A stretch of 64,000 nucleotides of DNA from Janthinobacterium lividum (GTDB lineage: Bacteria > Pseudomonadota > Gammaproteobacteria > Burkholderiales > Burkholderiaceae_D), in assembly GCF_034424625.1 (NCBI RefSeq), contig NZ_CP139976.1, positions 124,001-188,000 of the forward strand. Reading direction: 5' to 3'. Positions 8,568-18,010 of the stretch are shown here, piece by piece. Below the pieces are notes generated by a model. The model saw nothing but the letters and a program-made list of their open reading frames with translations. It did no database searches and was not told the DNA's origin. Position numbers and translations under genes: made by a program. Position 1 is the first letter of the stretch. The number at the start of each line of letters is the position of its first letter.

Positions 8568-10430
8568 ATGCTGATAAAAAATAAAGTTGCGCTCGCCGCA
8601 TTGATGATGGCCTTTACCCTGGCACCGGCCAGCGCCGCCAAGAAGCCGCAGAAGCAAGGCAAGGCCAGCACCAGCAGCAGCAAGAAAAAAACCGTCGCCA
8701 AGAAAGCGGCCGTCGTCAGCGCCGCCACGGCAGCCACGGTAGCGGCCGTCGCCAGCGAGAACAGCAGCGACCGTTCCATGAATAACCTGAGCGGCCAGTT
8801 CCTCACGGCCCTGTGGCGCCTGGACCCGGAAAGCGCGATTTCCGTCGGCAAGTACGATGGCGCCGCCAACCTGAGCATTCCCGACGCGGCCAGCCGCCAG
8901 AAGCAACTGGCCTTCATCGAAGAATGGCTGGGCAAGTTCGGCAAGCTGAATGCCGGCAAAATGTCGGACAAGCAACGTACCGACCTGGCCTTGCTGACGA
9001 ATAAACTGCAAGCGGACCGCTGGTACCTGACCACCTTCCGCGAATTCGAATGGAATCCCGCCCAGTACAACGTGGCCGGCTCCATCGACTTTATCCTGAA
9101 CACGGAATACGCGGCCCAGCCGCAGCGCCTGCGCACCTTGCTCAAGCGCATCGCCAGCGTGCCGCAATACTATGCGGCCGCGCGCGCCAGCATCGTCAAT
9201 CCCACGCGCGAACACACGCAGCTGGCCATCGCCCAGAGCGCCGGCGTGCTCAGCGTACTCGATGACCTGAACAAGACGGCGCAGGGCTCCATCCTGACGC
9301 CGGCGGAAAAACAGCTGTACAACGCGCGCATCGCCGCGGCCCGCACGGCCGTGCAAGGCTACGCGGCCTGGCTGACGGAACAGGATGCCGCGCTGGCGCA
9401 GAACGGCAACGCGCGCTCCTTCCGCATCGGCAAGGAACTGTATGAGCAGAAATTCGCCTACGATATCCAGGCCAGCGTGAGCGCCGAGCAGATGTACCAG
9501 AAGGCCCTGGCCGCGCGCGAAAAGCTGCTCGAACACATGGATAGCCTGTCCGACGAACTGTGGGTGAAAACCATGGGCAATACGGCCAAGCCGGCGGACC
9601 GCACGGCAAAGATCGGCATGGTGATCGACAAGCTGTCCAGCAACCACGTGGCGGCCGCCGATTTCGTGCCGGAAATCCGCCGCCAGATCCCGCAATTGCA
9701 GGAATGGGTAACCAGCCACAACCTGCTGACGATGGATCCGAAAAAGCCCCTGGTCGTGCGTGAAACCCCCGCCTACCAGCGCGGCGTGGCTGGCGCCAGC
9801 ATCGAGGCGCCCGGCCCGTACCGCCCGCAAGACCGCACCTATTACAACGTGACGCCGCTCGATGGCGAAACACCGGAACAGGCGGAAAGCAGCTTGCGCG
9901 AATACAACCACTGGATCTTGCAGATCCTGAATATCCACGAAGCCATTCCCGGCCACTACACGCAGCTCGTGTACGCCAACAAGTCGCCGTCGCTGGTCAA
10001 GTCCATCTTCGGCAACGGCGCCATGATCGAAGGCTGGGCCGTGTATGGCGAACGCATGATGCTCGAATCGGGCTATGGCAATAACGCGCCGGAAATGTGG
10101 CTGATGTATTCGAAGTGGAACTTGCGCAGCGTCACCAATACCATCCTCGACTACAGCGTGCACGTGCTGGGCATGACGGAAGCGCAAGCGCTCGACCTGC
10201 TGACGCGCCAGGCCTTCCAGACCAAGCGTGAAGCAACAGAGAAATGGCGCCGCGTGCAGCTGAGCTCGGTACAACTGACCAGCTATTTCAGCGGCTACAG
10301 CGAAATCATGGACTTGCGCGAACAGCGCAAGCAAGCGCTGGGCAACAAATTCGTACTGAAGGATTTCCATGAGCAATTCCTCAGCTACGGCAGCGCGCCC
10401 GTGAAAGTCATCAAGGAACTGATGAATTAA
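8568..10430 (+). CDS. Secreted DUF885 family protein (putative metallo-carboxypeptidase-like enzyme)
   Basis: 620 residues. A signal peptide is clear (hydrophobic stretch then APASAA at about 22-24). The mature protein opens with a Lys/Ala/Ser-rich low-complexity stretch (about 25-65). The zinc-binding signature HEAIPGHYTQL begins at about 458, followed by EGWAVYGERM, both hallmarks of DUF885. The family is thought to hydrolyse peptides or related amides; the substrate is unknown. AAGAG lies about 8 bases before the ATG. It has its own AT-rich upstream region (8480-8567) and is followed by a strong hairpin at 10451. Confidence 0.9.
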   Translation: MLIKNKVALAALMMAFTLAPASAAKKPQKQGKASTSSSKKKTVAKKAAVVSAATAATVAAVASENSSDRSMNNLSGQFLTALWRLDPESAISVGKYDGAANLSIPDAASRQKQLAFIEEWLGKFGKLNAGKMSDKQRTDLALLTNKLQADRWYLTTFREFEWNPAQYNVAGSIDFILNTEYAAQPQRLRTLLKRIASVPQYYAAARASIVNPTREHTQLAIAQSAGVLSVLDDLNKTAQGSILTPAEKQLYNARIAAARTAVQGYAAWLTEQDAALAQNGNARSFRIGKELYEQKFAYDIQASVSAEQMYQKALAAREKLLEHMDSLSDELWVKTMGNTAKPADRTAKIGMVIDKLSSNHVAAADFVPEIRRQIPQLQEWVTSHNLLTMDPKKPLVVRETPAYQRGVAGASIEAPGPYRPQDRTYYNVTPLDGETPEQAESSLREYNHWILQILNIHEAIPGHYTQLVYANKSPSLVKSIFGNGAMIEGWAVYGERMMLESGYGNNAPEMWLMYSKWNLRSVTNTILDYSVHVLGMTEAQALDLLTRQAFQTKREATEKWRRVQLSSVQLTSYFSGYSEIMDLREQRKQALGNKFVLKDFHEQFLSYGSAPVKVIKELMN

Positions 10431-10450
10431 CGCGCACGCAGCATGACCTT

Positions 10451-10476
10451 CCAAAGGGCGCTGCGGCGCCCTTTGG
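10451..10476 (+). terminator. Hairpin downstream of the DUF885 gene
   Basis: A perfect 11-bp stem (CCAAAGGGCGC pairing with GCGCCCTTTGG) encloses a 4-base loop 20 bp after the stop codon. No T-run follows, so it is either a weak terminator or a 3-prime-end stabilising hairpin. Confidence 0.6.
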
Positions 10477-10480
10477 CATG

Positions 10481-10500
10481 GGTTTGCGCTATCGCAAACC
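10481..10500. repeat. Second small inverted repeat
   Basis: GGTTTGCG and CGCAAACC form a perfect 8-bp stem with a 4-base loop, starting 4 bp after the previous hairpin. Its role is unknown; together the two form a tandem hairpin between genes. Confidence 0.6.
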
Positions 10501-10600
10501 ACTGGCGCGCCTGTCCATTAAGCTCATGGGAAGGCAGGCGCCACCGCACTCCTCACTGGCAATTGCCGATTTTCCTGCTAGGCTGGATACAGGAGCGTCC

Positions 10601-10981
10601 ATGCATATGCCCATCCAGTTCGACACCCTCGATTACGCCAAACGCCTCGCCTCGGCCGGCGTGCCCACGCAGCAGGCGGAAGCGCATGCGACGGCGCTGG
10701 GCGAAGTGCTGGGTTCGGCCGTGGTCGTGCATGGCGAGCTGGCGGCGCTGGAGCGCAATCTGCTGGGGGAAATCAAGCTGGTGGCGCAAAAGGTCGATAC
10801 CAGAGTGGATGCGCTGGAACTGAAATTCGATACCAGAATAGATGCATTGGAGCAAAAATTCGACGCCCGCCTGGAACGCCTGGACTTGCGCCATGGCGCC
10901 GACATGAAGCACGTGTACTGGATGATGAGCACCCTGATCCTGCTCAACCTGGGCATCCTCAGCAAACTGATGCTGCAGTAA
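10601..10981 (+). CDS. DUF1640-like coiled-coil membrane-anchored protein
   Basis: 126 residues starting at the ATG at 10601, which has AGGAG 5 bases upstream; the frame is open from 10478 but that leader has no support. Residues about 3-30 (FDTLDYAKRLASAGVP then QAEAHA) match the head of short bacterial DUF1640 proteins. A charged coiled coil follows with near-exact 11-residue repeats (DTRVDALELKF, then DTRIDALEQKF, then DARLERLDLRH). One transmembrane helix closes the C-terminus (WMMSTLILLNLGILSKLML). The family occurs widely next to unrelated genes and its role is unknown. Confidence 0.8.
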   Translation: MHMPIQFDTLDYAKRLASAGVPTQQAEAHATALGEVLGSAVVVHGELAALERNLLGEIKLVAQKVDTRVDALELKFDTRIDALEQKFDARLERLDLRHGADMKHVYWMMSTLILLNLGILSKLMLQ

Positions 10982-11004
10982 GCACCCACCAACTTTCTTG
11001 GCGA

Positions 11005-11040
11005 TAAAAAAGCCGCGGCTCCCGAGGGAGGCCAGCGGCT
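11005..11040 (-). terminator. Terminator at the end of the tat genes
   Basis: On the minus strand AGCCGC pairs with GCGGCT, with additional inner GGC/CTCCC pairing, and a run of six T follows. It lies 26-61 bp after the tatC stop and marks the end of the long his-tat transcript. Confidence 0.85.
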
Positions 11041-11065
11041 CGTATCGGCACGCGTTGCGGGCCGT

Positions 11066-11821
11066 CTAGGACGCTTCTTCCGGCGCCTGGGTTGCCTTGA
11101 CGAAGATGGGCGCCACCAGCAAGCCCAGCTCGAACAGCAGGCACATAGGGATGGCCAGCGAGAACTGGCTGACGACGTCCGGCGGCGTGACGATGGCGGC
11201 AATCACGAAGGCGCCAACGATGATGTAGGGACGCACTTCCTTGAGTTTCGCGATGGACACAAGCCCCATGCGCACGAGGATCACCACCACCACGGGCACT
11301 TCGAAGGTGGCGCCAAAGGCCAGGCACATCGACATGACGAAATCGAGATAGTTTTCGATATCGGGAGTCACCGCGATCGACGATGGCGAAAAGTCGCTGA
11401 TGAAGTGAAAGACGCGGCCAAACACGAAGAAATAGCAGAAGGCCACGCCAGCGATGAACAGCAGCGACGACGAGATGACCAGCGGCGCGATCAGGCGCTT
11501 TTCATGCGTGTACAGACCGGGGGCGATGAAGGCCCACATCTGATACAGCACCCAGGGCAAGGCGACGATGAAGGCGATCACCAGCGTCACTTTCATCGGC
11601 ACGAGGAACGGCGAAATGACGCCGGTGGCAATCATTTTCGAGCCGGCTGGCAGCGAGGCGATCATCGGCTCCGCAATAAAATCGTAGATTTGCGAGGGGC
11701 CGGGCCAGTAGAACAGCACGGCACAGACGACGGCGATGCCGATCGAGGCCTTGACCAGGCGGTTGCGCAGCTCGACCAGATGCGAGATAAAAGTTTCTTC
11801 CACCGGAGATTTGCTACTCAT
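11066..11821 (-). CDS. tatC: Sec-independent protein translocase TatC
   Basis: TatC is the polytopic inner-membrane core of the twin-arginine translocase; with TatB it binds the RR signal peptide of folded substrates. The 251-residue protein shows the conserved N-terminal FISHLVELRNRL and six hydrophobic segments, with the family-typical periplasmic stretch EPMIASLPAG and the cytoplasmic loop APGLYTHEKR. The start overlaps the tatB stop by 4 bp (ATGA), implying coupled translation. It is the last gene before the terminator at 11005. Confidence 0.97.
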   Translation of the reverse strand: MSSKSPVEETFISHLVELRNRLVKASIGIAVVCAVLFYWPGPSQIYDFIAEPMIASLPAGSKMIATGVISPFLVPMKVTLVIAFIVALPWVLYQMWAFIAPGLYTHEKRLIAPLVISSSLLFIAGVAFCYFFVFGRVFHFISDFSPSSIAVTPDIENYLDFVMSMCLAFGATFEVPVVVVILVRMGLVSIAKLKEVRPYIIVGAFVIAAIVTPPDVVSQFSLAIPMCLLFELGLLVAPIFVKATQAPEEAS

Positions 11822-12351
11822 GAGTAAAAGGAGGAGGAACTGGCGCGCGGACGGAAGCGCGCCACGCGGGCGGCCGCCGACTGCACGTGCAGCTTGCCGC
11901 CATGGCGCTGCTTGTACCAGCCAGGGATGGCGGAATTGCGCACCAGCTTCTTGCGGCGGAATTCGCGCGCCTTGCGGGCCAGGTCATCGTTGGTGGCGCG
12001 CAGCATGGCTTCATGGGCATCGTGATGCCCCTCATACGAGCTGGAATCGCCGCGCCAGGCGTTTTCCACCTCGGCCAGGTTGCCGGAGATCGAGTTTTCC
12101 ACGCCATGCATGGATTTCTCCACGCTTTGCTTGACGGAATGGGCTGCATCCTGCACTTCCTTCTGCAGGTTTTTCAGCTCTTCCATCTCAATTTCGCGCG
12201 ACACTTCGGATTTCACCTGGTTCAGATAGCGTTGCGCGCGGCCATACAGGGTGCCGGCCATGCGCGCCACTCTCGGCAACTTTTCAGGGCCGATGACTAT
12301 CAACGCAACCACGCCGATGATGGCGATTTTAGAGAGACCGAGATCGATCAT
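11818..12351 (-). CDS. tatB: Sec-independent protein translocase TatB
   Basis: 177 residues. The N-terminal helix IDLGLSKIAIIGVVALIVIG followed by PEKLP is the classic TatB membrane anchor and hinge, then an amphipathic and coiled region (about 22-110). The C-terminus is basic and Ser-rich and poorly conserved in the family. TatB forms the substrate receptor with TatC. It lies 48 bp downstream of tatA and overlaps tatC. Confidence 0.95.
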   Translation of the reverse strand: MIDLGLSKIAIIGVVALIVIGPEKLPRVARMAGTLYGRAQRYLNQVKSEVSREIEMEELKNLQKEVQDAAHSVKQSVEKSMHGVENSISGNLAEVENAWRGDSSSYEGHHDAHEAMLRATNDDLARKAREFRRKKLVRNSAIPGWYKQRHGGKLHVQSAAARVARFRPRASSSSFYS

Positions 12352-12399
12352 AAGCGGACAAGGGCTGTTACCGGACGAGGCAAGCGCCCCGCCACGCTA

Positions 12400-12636
12400 T
12401 CAGAACTTGCTTTTCTCTTTCGTCTCGACGTCGATGGTGCTTTTGTCGGCCACTTGCGATGGCGCAGCAGGAGGGGTATTGGCTGCCGGAGCGTCATCTT
12501 CGCCCTTGACGCCATCCTTGAAGCCTTTGACGGCCTTGCCGATATCACCGCCGATATTGCCCAGTTTCTTGGTGCCGAAGACCAGCATCACAATGACCAG
12601 AACGATCACCCAGTGCCAAATACTCAATGAACCCAT
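12400..12636 (-). CDS. tatA: Sec-independent protein translocase TatA
   Basis: 78 residues from the ATG at 12636, which has AGGAGA a few bases upstream; a longer frame starting at 12678 is not supported. It has the TatA pattern: a short N-terminal helix ([15 protein letters not shown]), the hinge [19 protein letters not shown] and an acidic, disordered tail. TatA oligomerises to form the transport conduit recruited by TatBC. Confidence 0.95.
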   Translation of the reverse strand: MGSLSIWHWVIVLVIVMLVFGTKKLGNIGGDIGKAVKGFKDGVKGEDDAPAANTPPAAPSQVADKSTIDVETKEKSKF

Positions 12637-12716
12637 CACATTCTCCTTGCGGGACGGTGCCCGAATAGCGTCAACCAATGCCGGTAGTATACACGTGAAC
12701 CCGGCGCACGGCGAAA

Positions 12717-13088
12717 TCAGTGCTGGCCGCGCCAGGGACGGGGGCCACCGTACACGTGCATGTGCAGGTGATACACCTCTTGCCCGCCGTTCGGGCCGCT
12801 GTTGATCATGGTCTTGAAGCCGCCGGCAGGCGTGCCATCGGCGTCATAGCTGACGGCGCAGCCGAACTCGGCAGCGAGTTTCGGCGCCAGGCGCAGCAGC
12901 TTGCCCAGCATTTCCGTGTGGCTATCGTCACAATCGGACAGGCTGGCCACGTGGCGCTTCGGGATCAACAGCAGATGCACGGGGGCGGCCGGGTTGATGT
13001 CCTTGAAGGCCAGCAAGTCCTCGTCTTCATACACGATGGTCGAGGGAATTTGTTTTGCAGCAATTTTGCAAAAAATGCAGTTATCCAC
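12717..13088 (-). CDS. HIT family (histidine triad) nucleotide-binding protein
   Basis: 123 residues from the GTG at 13088 ([12 protein letters not shown]), which has GGAG 6-9 bases upstream; a longer frame from 13142 would run into hisE. The HIT motif HLHMHV sits near the C-terminus and CIFCKI at the N-terminus is typical of HinT-like phosphoramidases, which hydrolyse AMP-linked amides. The position between hisE and tatA is conserved in Burkholderiales (knowledge of the group). It starts 17 bp after hisE. Confidence 0.93.
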   Translation of the reverse strand: MDNCIFCKIAAKQIPSTIVYEDEDLLAFKDINPAAPVHLLLIPKRHVASLSDCDDSHTEMLGKLLRLAPKLAAEFGCAVSYDADGTPAGGFKTMINSGPNGGQEVYHLHMHVYGGPRPWRGQH

Positions 13089-13104
13089 GCACGCTCCAAT
13101 CAGG

Positions 13105-13476
13105 TCAGTGTTTGTCTGTTTCGCCGGCGTCGCGCAGCTCATCCTTGCGCGCCGCCTTTTCTTCCAGGCCGGACAGGCCTTCGCGGCGCGCCAGCTCGTC
13201 GAGCACCTGCTGCGGCGTCAGGTCGAACTGCGCCAGCATCACCAGCGAGTGGAACCACAGGTCGGCGCATTCGTACAAGACCTTCGACGAGTCGTTGTCG
13301 CGGCGCGCATCCTTGGCGGCCATCACGGTTTCCGTCGCCTCTTCGCCGATTTTTTTCAGGATGGCGTCATCGCCCTTGGCAAACAGACGTGCGACATACG
13401 ACGTGGCGGGGTCGCCGCCATTGGCCAGCTTGCGCGATTCGATCACGGCGGCCAGGCGTTTTAACGTTTCACTCAT
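13105..13476 (-). CDS. hisE: Phosphoribosyl-ATP pyrophosphatase
   Basis: HisE converts phosphoribosyl-ATP to phosphoribosyl-AMP, the second step of histidine synthesis. The 123-residue protein shows the MazG-like helix core with [15 protein letters not shown] and [14 protein letters not shown], whose acidic residues bind Mg2+. It is a separate gene rather than the hisIE fusion of enterics, and its start overlaps hisI by 4 bp. Confidence 0.97.
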   Translation of the reverse strand: MSETLKRLAAVIESRKLANGGDPATSYVARLFAKGDDAILKKIGEEATETVMAAKDARRDNDSSKVLYECADLWFHSLVMLAQFDLTPQQVLDELARREGLSGLEEKAARKDELRDAGETDKH

Positions 13477-13910
13477 TTGCTCTTGCTTTCCGCGTAAATC
13501 GTCTCAGGGTCTTTCAGGACGGGGTCGGTGACTTGCCATTCGCCCGTTTTTTCGTCGCCTTCGAACTTCTGGAAGAAGCACGAATGGCGGCCCGTATGGC
13601 AGGCGATGCCGCCCGCTTGCTCGATTTTCAGCAAGACCACGTCTTCGTCGCAATCGAGGCGGATTTCCAGCACCTTTTGCGTGTGGCCCGATTCTTCGCC
13701 CTTGTGCCACAGTTTCTTGCGCGAACGGCTCCAGTACACGGCCTCGCCCAGTTCCACCGTGCGCGCCAGCGCGTCGCGGTTCATCCAGGCGAACATCAGC
13801 ACGTCATTGCTGCCCGCTTCCTGCGCGATCACGGGCACCAGGCCGTGCTCGTCCCATTTGATCTTTTTCAGCCACTTGGCATTGCTTGCTACGATGGTTC
13901 CGTTTTGCAT
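13473..13910 (-). CDS. hisI: Phosphoribosyl-AMP cyclohydrolase
   Basis: HisI opens the purine ring of phosphoribosyl-AMP, the third step of histidine synthesis. The 145-residue protein has the Mg2+-binding [10 protein letters not shown] segment and the zinc-site [19 protein letters not shown] precedes the ATG. It overlaps hisE by 4 bp and follows hisF by 34 bp. Confidence 0.97.
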   Translation of the reverse strand: MQNGTIVASNAKWLKKIKWDEHGLVPVIAQEAGSNDVLMFAWMNRDALARTVELGEAVYWSRSRKKLWHKGEESGHTQKVLEIRLDCDEDVVLLKIEQAGGIACHTGRHSCFFQKFEGDEKTGEWQVTDPVLKDPETIYAESKSK

Positions 13911-13944
13911 GTTCTTCTATCCTGCCTGTATTTACTGCTGATCT

Positions 13945-14706
13945 TTACGCCAGGCGCATGGGAATGCCCTGCTGCGCCATGAAACGCTTGGCTTCCTGTA
14001 CCGTGTGCTGGCCATAGTGGAAGATGCTGGCGGCCAGCACGGCGTCCGCGCGGCCCACCTTGATGCCATCGACCAGATCCTGCAAGCCGCCCACGCCGCC
14101 CGAGGCGATGACGGGAATGCTGACGGCATCGGACACGCCGCGCGTCAGGCCCAGGTCGAAGCCGACCTTGGTGCCATCGCGGTCCATGCTGGTGAGCAAG
14201 ATTTCGCCGGCGCCCAGGCTTTCCATTTTACGCGCCCACTCGAACGCGTCCAGGCCCGTGGCAGTGCGCCCGCCATGGGTAAACACTTCCCACTTGCCGG
14301 GCGACACCTGCTTGGCGTCGATGGCGACGACGATGCATTGCGAGCCGTGCTTTTGCGAGGCTTCGTACACCAGTTGGGGATTCGTCACGGCCGAGGTGTT
14401 GATGCTGACCTTGTCGGCGCCCGCGTTGAGCAGCCGGCGCACGTCTTCCACCACGCGCACGCCGCCGCCCACGGTCAGCGGAATGAACACTTGCGACGCC
14501 ACGGCTTCGATGATGTCGAAGATCAGGCCGCGGTTGTCGCTGGACGCGGTAATGTCGAGGAAAGTGATTTCATCGGCGCCCTGCTCGTCATAACGGCGGG
14601 CAATTTCCACCGGGTCGCCGGCGTCGCGCAATTCCGTGAAATTGACGCCTTTGACAACGCGACCATTCGTCACGTCGAGGCAGGGGATGATACGTTTTGC
14701 AAGCAT
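13945..14706 (-). CDS. hisF: Imidazole glycerol phosphate synthase cyclase subunit
   Basis: HisF is the TIM-barrel cyclase that uses ammonia from HisH to form imidazole glycerol phosphate and AICAR. From the ATG at 14706 the protein is 253 residues and begins [19 protein letters not shown]; Asp11 and the Asp of the later [12 protein letters not shown] segment are the expected catalytic pair. The frame extends upstream to 14739 without support. It pairs with hisH at 15596. Confidence 0.98.
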   Translation of the reverse strand: MLAKRIIPCLDVTNGRVVKGVNFTELRDAGDPVEIARRYDEQGADEITFLDITASSDNRGLIFDIIEAVASQVFIPLTVGGGVRVVEDVRRLLNAGADKVSINTSAVTNPQLVYEASQKHGSQCIVVAIDAKQVSPGKWEVFTHGGRTATGLDAFEWARKMESLGAGEILLTSMDRDGTKVGFDLGLTRGVSDAVSIPVIASGGVGGLQDLVDGIKVGRADAVLAASIFHYGQHTVQEAKRFMAQQGIPMRLA

Positions 14707-14766
14707 GATGGTATCCAGATTGTCGCCAGGCCAGGGCATGCACGCGCACGCCCCGGCCAGGCAGGC

Positions 14767-15540
14767 TTAAACGGCGGCGTCGGTCAGTTCGTCGGCGCGT
14801 TCCTGCGCCTGCGCCAGGTCGATCGTGCCTTCATAGATGGAACGGCCGCAGATCACGCCTTCGATGCCTTCGGCCTGGACCGCGCACAGCGCTTCCACGT
14901 CGCCGATATTGTGCAGGCCGCCCGAGGCGATAACGGGGATCTTGACGGCTTGCGCCAGCTTGACGGTGGCCTCGATATTGATGCCGCCCATCATGCCGTC
15001 GCGGCCGATGTCCGTATAGATGATCGATTCGACGCCGTAGGCTTCGAATTTTTTCGCCAGGTCGATCACTTCGTGGCCCGACATCTTGCTCCAGCCATCC
15101 GTTGCCACTTTGCCATCCTTGGCATCGAGACCGACGATGATGTGGCCCGGGAAGGCGCTGCAGGCGTCGTGCAGGAAACCGGGGCTTTTCACGGCCGCCG
15201 TGCCGATGATGATGTAGGTGATGCCGGCGTCGAGGTAGCGCTCGATGGTGTCGAGGTCGCGGATGCCGCCGCCCAGCTGCACGGGGATTTCCTCGATGTC
15301 GTTTTCCACGGCGAAATCCTGCACGGCTTTCAGGATGGCCTTGACGGCGCCTTCGTTCTTCGGCTTGCCGGCAAAGGCGCCGTTCAAGTCGACCAGGTGC
15401 AGCCGGCGCGCGCCTTGCATCAGCCAATGGCGGGCCATGTCGGCCGGGTCTTCGGAAAATACGGTGGCGAGTTCCATATCGCCTTGTTTCAGGCGTACGC
15501 AGTGACCGTCTTTCAGGTCGATGGCGGGAATAAGCAGCAT
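14767..15540 (-). CDS. hisA: Phosphoribosylformimino-AICAR ribotide isomerase
   Basis: HisA catalyses the Amadori isomerisation ahead of HisHF. The 257-residue TIM barrel begins [20 protein letters not shown] with catalytic Asp8, and the second aspartate lies in [12 protein letters not shown]. The sequence is homologous to HisF through the shared half-barrel ancestry. It lies between hisH and hisF. Confidence 0.98.
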   Translation of the reverse strand: MLLIPAIDLKDGHCVRLKQGDMELATVFSEDPADMARHWLMQGARRLHLVDLNGAFAGKPKNEGAVKAILKAVQDFAVENDIEEIPVQLGGGIRDLDTIERYLDAGITYIIIGTAAVKSPGFLHDACSAFPGHIIVGLDAKDGKVATDGWSKMSGHEVIDLAKKFEAYGVESIIYTDIGRDGMMGGINIEATVKLAQAVKIPVIASGGLHNIGDVEALCAVQAEGIEGVICGRSIYEGTIDLAQAQERADELTDAAV

Positions 15541-15595
15541 GGTCAGTGTGGTTTAAAAGTGAGTGAGAGGCGGAAAAAAAGCCGGAGAGCCAACG

Positions 15596-16234
15596 TTAAG
15601 GTTGCCAGTGAACAAAGTTCTTGTACAGCTGCAAGCCAGCGGCAGCACTTTTTTCAGGGTGAAACTGTGTCGCGAAAATATTATCACGAGCGACGGCGCA
15701 AGCGAACGGCGCACCATAGACAGTCTCGCCCACCGTGTGCGCCGCCTCTTGAGGTTGAGCAAAATAGCTGTGCACGAAGTAAAAATACGCGTTGTCGGCA
15801 ATGCCATCCCACATGACATGGGACGCCGTCTGCCGCACTTGGTTCCAGCCCATTTGCGGCACCTTGAAGCGCGAGCCATCTTCCTGCACCTGGCCGTCGA
15901 GCTGAAAGCGCACGACTTTGCCTGGCAACAAGCCCAGACCGGCCGCATTGCCTTCTTCACTGCCGTCGAACAACATTTGCTCGCCGATGCATACGCCCAG
16001 AACGGGCTTGCTGTCGGCGGCGCGCAGCAGCGCTTCGAGCACGCCCGATTCGCGCAGGCTGCGCATGCAGTCAGGCATGGCGCCCTGGCCCGGCAAGACG
16101 ATGCGGTCGGCGCTGTCGATGTCTTCCACCGCGCCGGAAATGCGTACGTCGGCTTCCGGCGCCACGGCGCGCAGCGCTTGCGCTACCGAGCGCAAATTGC
16201 CCATGCCGTAATCCACCACCACAATTTTATTCAT
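15596..16234 (-). CDS. hisH: Imidazole glycerol phosphate synthase glutaminase subunit
   Basis: HisH is the class I glutamine amidotransferase that feeds ammonia to HisF. The 212-residue protein has the nucleophile Cys82 in VLGVCIGEQ (the usual context is GICLGMQ) and the His-Glu pair in TQFHPEKS. The start [17 protein letters not shown] is canonical. Confidence 0.97.
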   Translation of the reverse strand: MNKIVVVDYGMGNLRSVAQALRAVAPEADVRISGAVEDIDSADRIVLPGQGAMPDCMRSLRESGVLEALLRAADSKPVLGVCIGEQMLFDGSEEGNAAGLGLLPGKVVRFQLDGQVQEDGSRFKVPQMGWNQVRQTASHVMWDGIADNAYFYFVHSYFAQPQEAAHTVGETVYGAPFACAVARDNIFATQFHPEKSAAAGLQLYKNFVHWQP

Positions 16235-16272
16235 GTTTGATCCCGGAATCTACACTATAGCGAGAGCGGCGC

Positions 16273-16863
16273 TTACAGGCTGCCCTTGGTCGATGGAATG
16301 ATGCCGGCCGCGCGCTCGTCGAGCTCGGCAGCCATGCGCAGCGCGCGGCCAAAGGCCTTGAACACGGTTTCGCATTGATGGTGGGCATTCGTGCCGCGCA
16401 GGTTGTCGATATGCAATGTCACGCCCGCATGGTTGACGAAGCCGCGGAAAAATTCCAAGGTCAGGTCGACGTCGAAGCCGGCGATCATGGCGCGCGTAAA
16501 CGGGATGTGGTATTCGATGCCCGGGCGGCCCGAGAAATCGAGCACCACGCGCGACAGCGCCTCGTCCAGCGGCACATACGCGTGGCCGTAGCGGCGGATG
16601 CCCTTCTTGTCGCCGATGGCCTTGGCCACGGCCATGCCCAGGGTGATGCCCACGTCTTCCACCGTATGGTGGTTATCGATATGCACGTCGCCCGTCGCTT
16701 CGATATCCAGGTCGATCAAGCCGTGGCGGGCGATCTGGTCCAGCATATGGTCGAGGAAGGGCACGCCCGTATTGAGCTTTTGCTGGCCCGTGCCGTCCAG
16801 GTTGAGGGCGACGCGAACTTGCGTCTCATTGGTGTTGCGCGTGATTTCTGCGGTGCGGTTCAT
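16273..16863 (-). CDS. hisB: Imidazoleglycerol-phosphate dehydratase
   Basis: HisB dehydrates imidazole glycerol phosphate in histidine synthesis. From the ATG at 16863 the protein is 196 residues ([14 protein letters not shown]), the monofunctional form without the phosphatase domain of enteric HisB. The metal-binding signatures [23 protein letters not shown] and the later NAHHQCE are all present. The frame is open further upstream but overlaps hisC and is not supported. It begins 19 bp after hisC. Confidence 0.97.
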   Translation of the reverse strand: MNRTAEITRNTNETQVRVALNLDGTGQQKLNTGVPFLDHMLDQIARHGLIDLDIEATGDVHIDNHHTVEDVGITLGMAVAKAIGDKKGIRRYGHAYVPLDEALSRVVLDFSGRPGIEYHIPFTRAMIAGFDVDLTLEFFRGFVNHAGVTLHIDNLRGTNAHHQCETVFKAFGRALRMAAELDERAAGIIPSTKGSL

Positions 16864-16882
16864 GGGAGGCTCTGGCGATAGG

Positions 16883-17977
16883 CTAAACGAGGGATGCCTT
16901 GAAGGCATCGTAAAAAAGGGAATTTTCTTCCGGGGTGCTGACGCTGATGCGCAGGCAATTGGCCAGCGCAACATGCATTTTACTCATATTTTTAATTAAA
17001 ACCCTGCGGGCAAGCAGTTTTGCGCAAACATCGTCGGAATCAGCCACACGAATCAGAAGAAAATTTGCCTTCGAGGGAAACACGGTCACGCCGGGCAGTT
17101 CCGCCAGGCGCAGCGCCAGGTCGTCGCGCGCGCTGTTGAGCAGGGCCGCCTGGGCATTGAGCACGTCGAGATGATCGAGCGCGAATTCGGCCGCCGCCTG
17201 CGTCAGCACATTCACGTTATACGGCGGGCGCACTTTTTCAAATTGCGCCAGCAGGGCCGGCGCGGCCGACATGTAGCCGAGGCGGATGCCGGCCAGGCCC
17301 AGTTTCGACACGGTGCGCATCACCACCAGGTTTTCGAACTCGGGCAAACGGCCCATGAAGCTGTGCTGCGCGAACGGCTCATACGCTTCGTCGACGACGG
17401 CGATGCCCGTGTCGCCCAGGGCCGCCAGGATGCGTTCGATATCGGCAGCGGCAAACAGGTTGCCCGTCGGGTTGTTCGGATAGGCGAGGAAGACCAGCGC
17501 CGGGCGGTGCTCTTCGATCGCCGCCAGCATGGCGTCCATGTCCAGGCTGAAGTCCGGATTCAACGGCACGCCGACGAAATCCATGCCGGCGAACTGCGCC
17601 GAGCGCGCATACATGACGAAGGCGGGCACGGGCGCCAGCAGCACGGCGCGCTTGCCCGGCTCCTGGCGGGCGCATGCCATGGCCAGGATGGAAATGAGTT
17701 CATCGGAGCCGTTGCCCAGCATGACGTCAAAGCCGGCGGGCACGCCCAGCTTGGCGCAGATGGCCGCCTGCAGGCTGGCGTACGACGGTGGATAGCGGTT
17801 CAGCGCCACGCCGGCCAGGCGCGCGCCCAGCTCCTCGCGCAGATGCTGCGGCAGCGGATACGGGTTTTCCATCGCATCGAGTTTGATGTAACCGCTGGCA
17901 TCGGCTACCTGGTAGCTTTTGACGGCCCGCACATCGGAGCGCACGGTGTTGCTGATTAACTGATCGAGGAAAGACAT
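16883..17977 (-). CDS. hisC: Histidinol-phosphate aminotransferase
   Basis: A PLP-dependent fold-type I aminotransferase of 364 residues acting on imidazole acetol phosphate. It shows the family features: N-terminal [11 protein letters not shown], a central [19 protein letters not shown], and the PLP-lysine segment [19 protein letters not shown] lies 11 bases before the ATG. It is 33 bp downstream of the methyltransferase gene inserted in the his cluster. Confidence 0.97.
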   Translation of the reverse strand: MSFLDQLISNTVRSDVRAVKSYQVADASGYIKLDAMENPYPLPQHLREELGARLAGVALNRYPPSYASLQAAICAKLGVPAGFDVMLGNGSDELISILAMACARQEPGKRAVLLAPVPAFVMYARSAQFAGMDFVGVPLNPDFSLDMDAMLAAIEEHRPALVFLAYPNNPTGNLFAAADIERILAALGDTGIAVVDEAYEPFAQHSFMGRLPEFENLVVMRTVSKLGLAGIRLGYMSAAPALLAQFEKVRPPYNVNVLTQAAAEFALDHLDVLNAQAALLNSARDDLALRLAELPGVTVFPSKANFLLIRVADSDDVCAKLLARRVLIKNMSKMHVALANCLRISVSTPEENSLFYDAFKASLV

Positions 17978-18010
17978 GCTGCAAACACTCCTGATGGAAT
18001 TAAATGGAGA

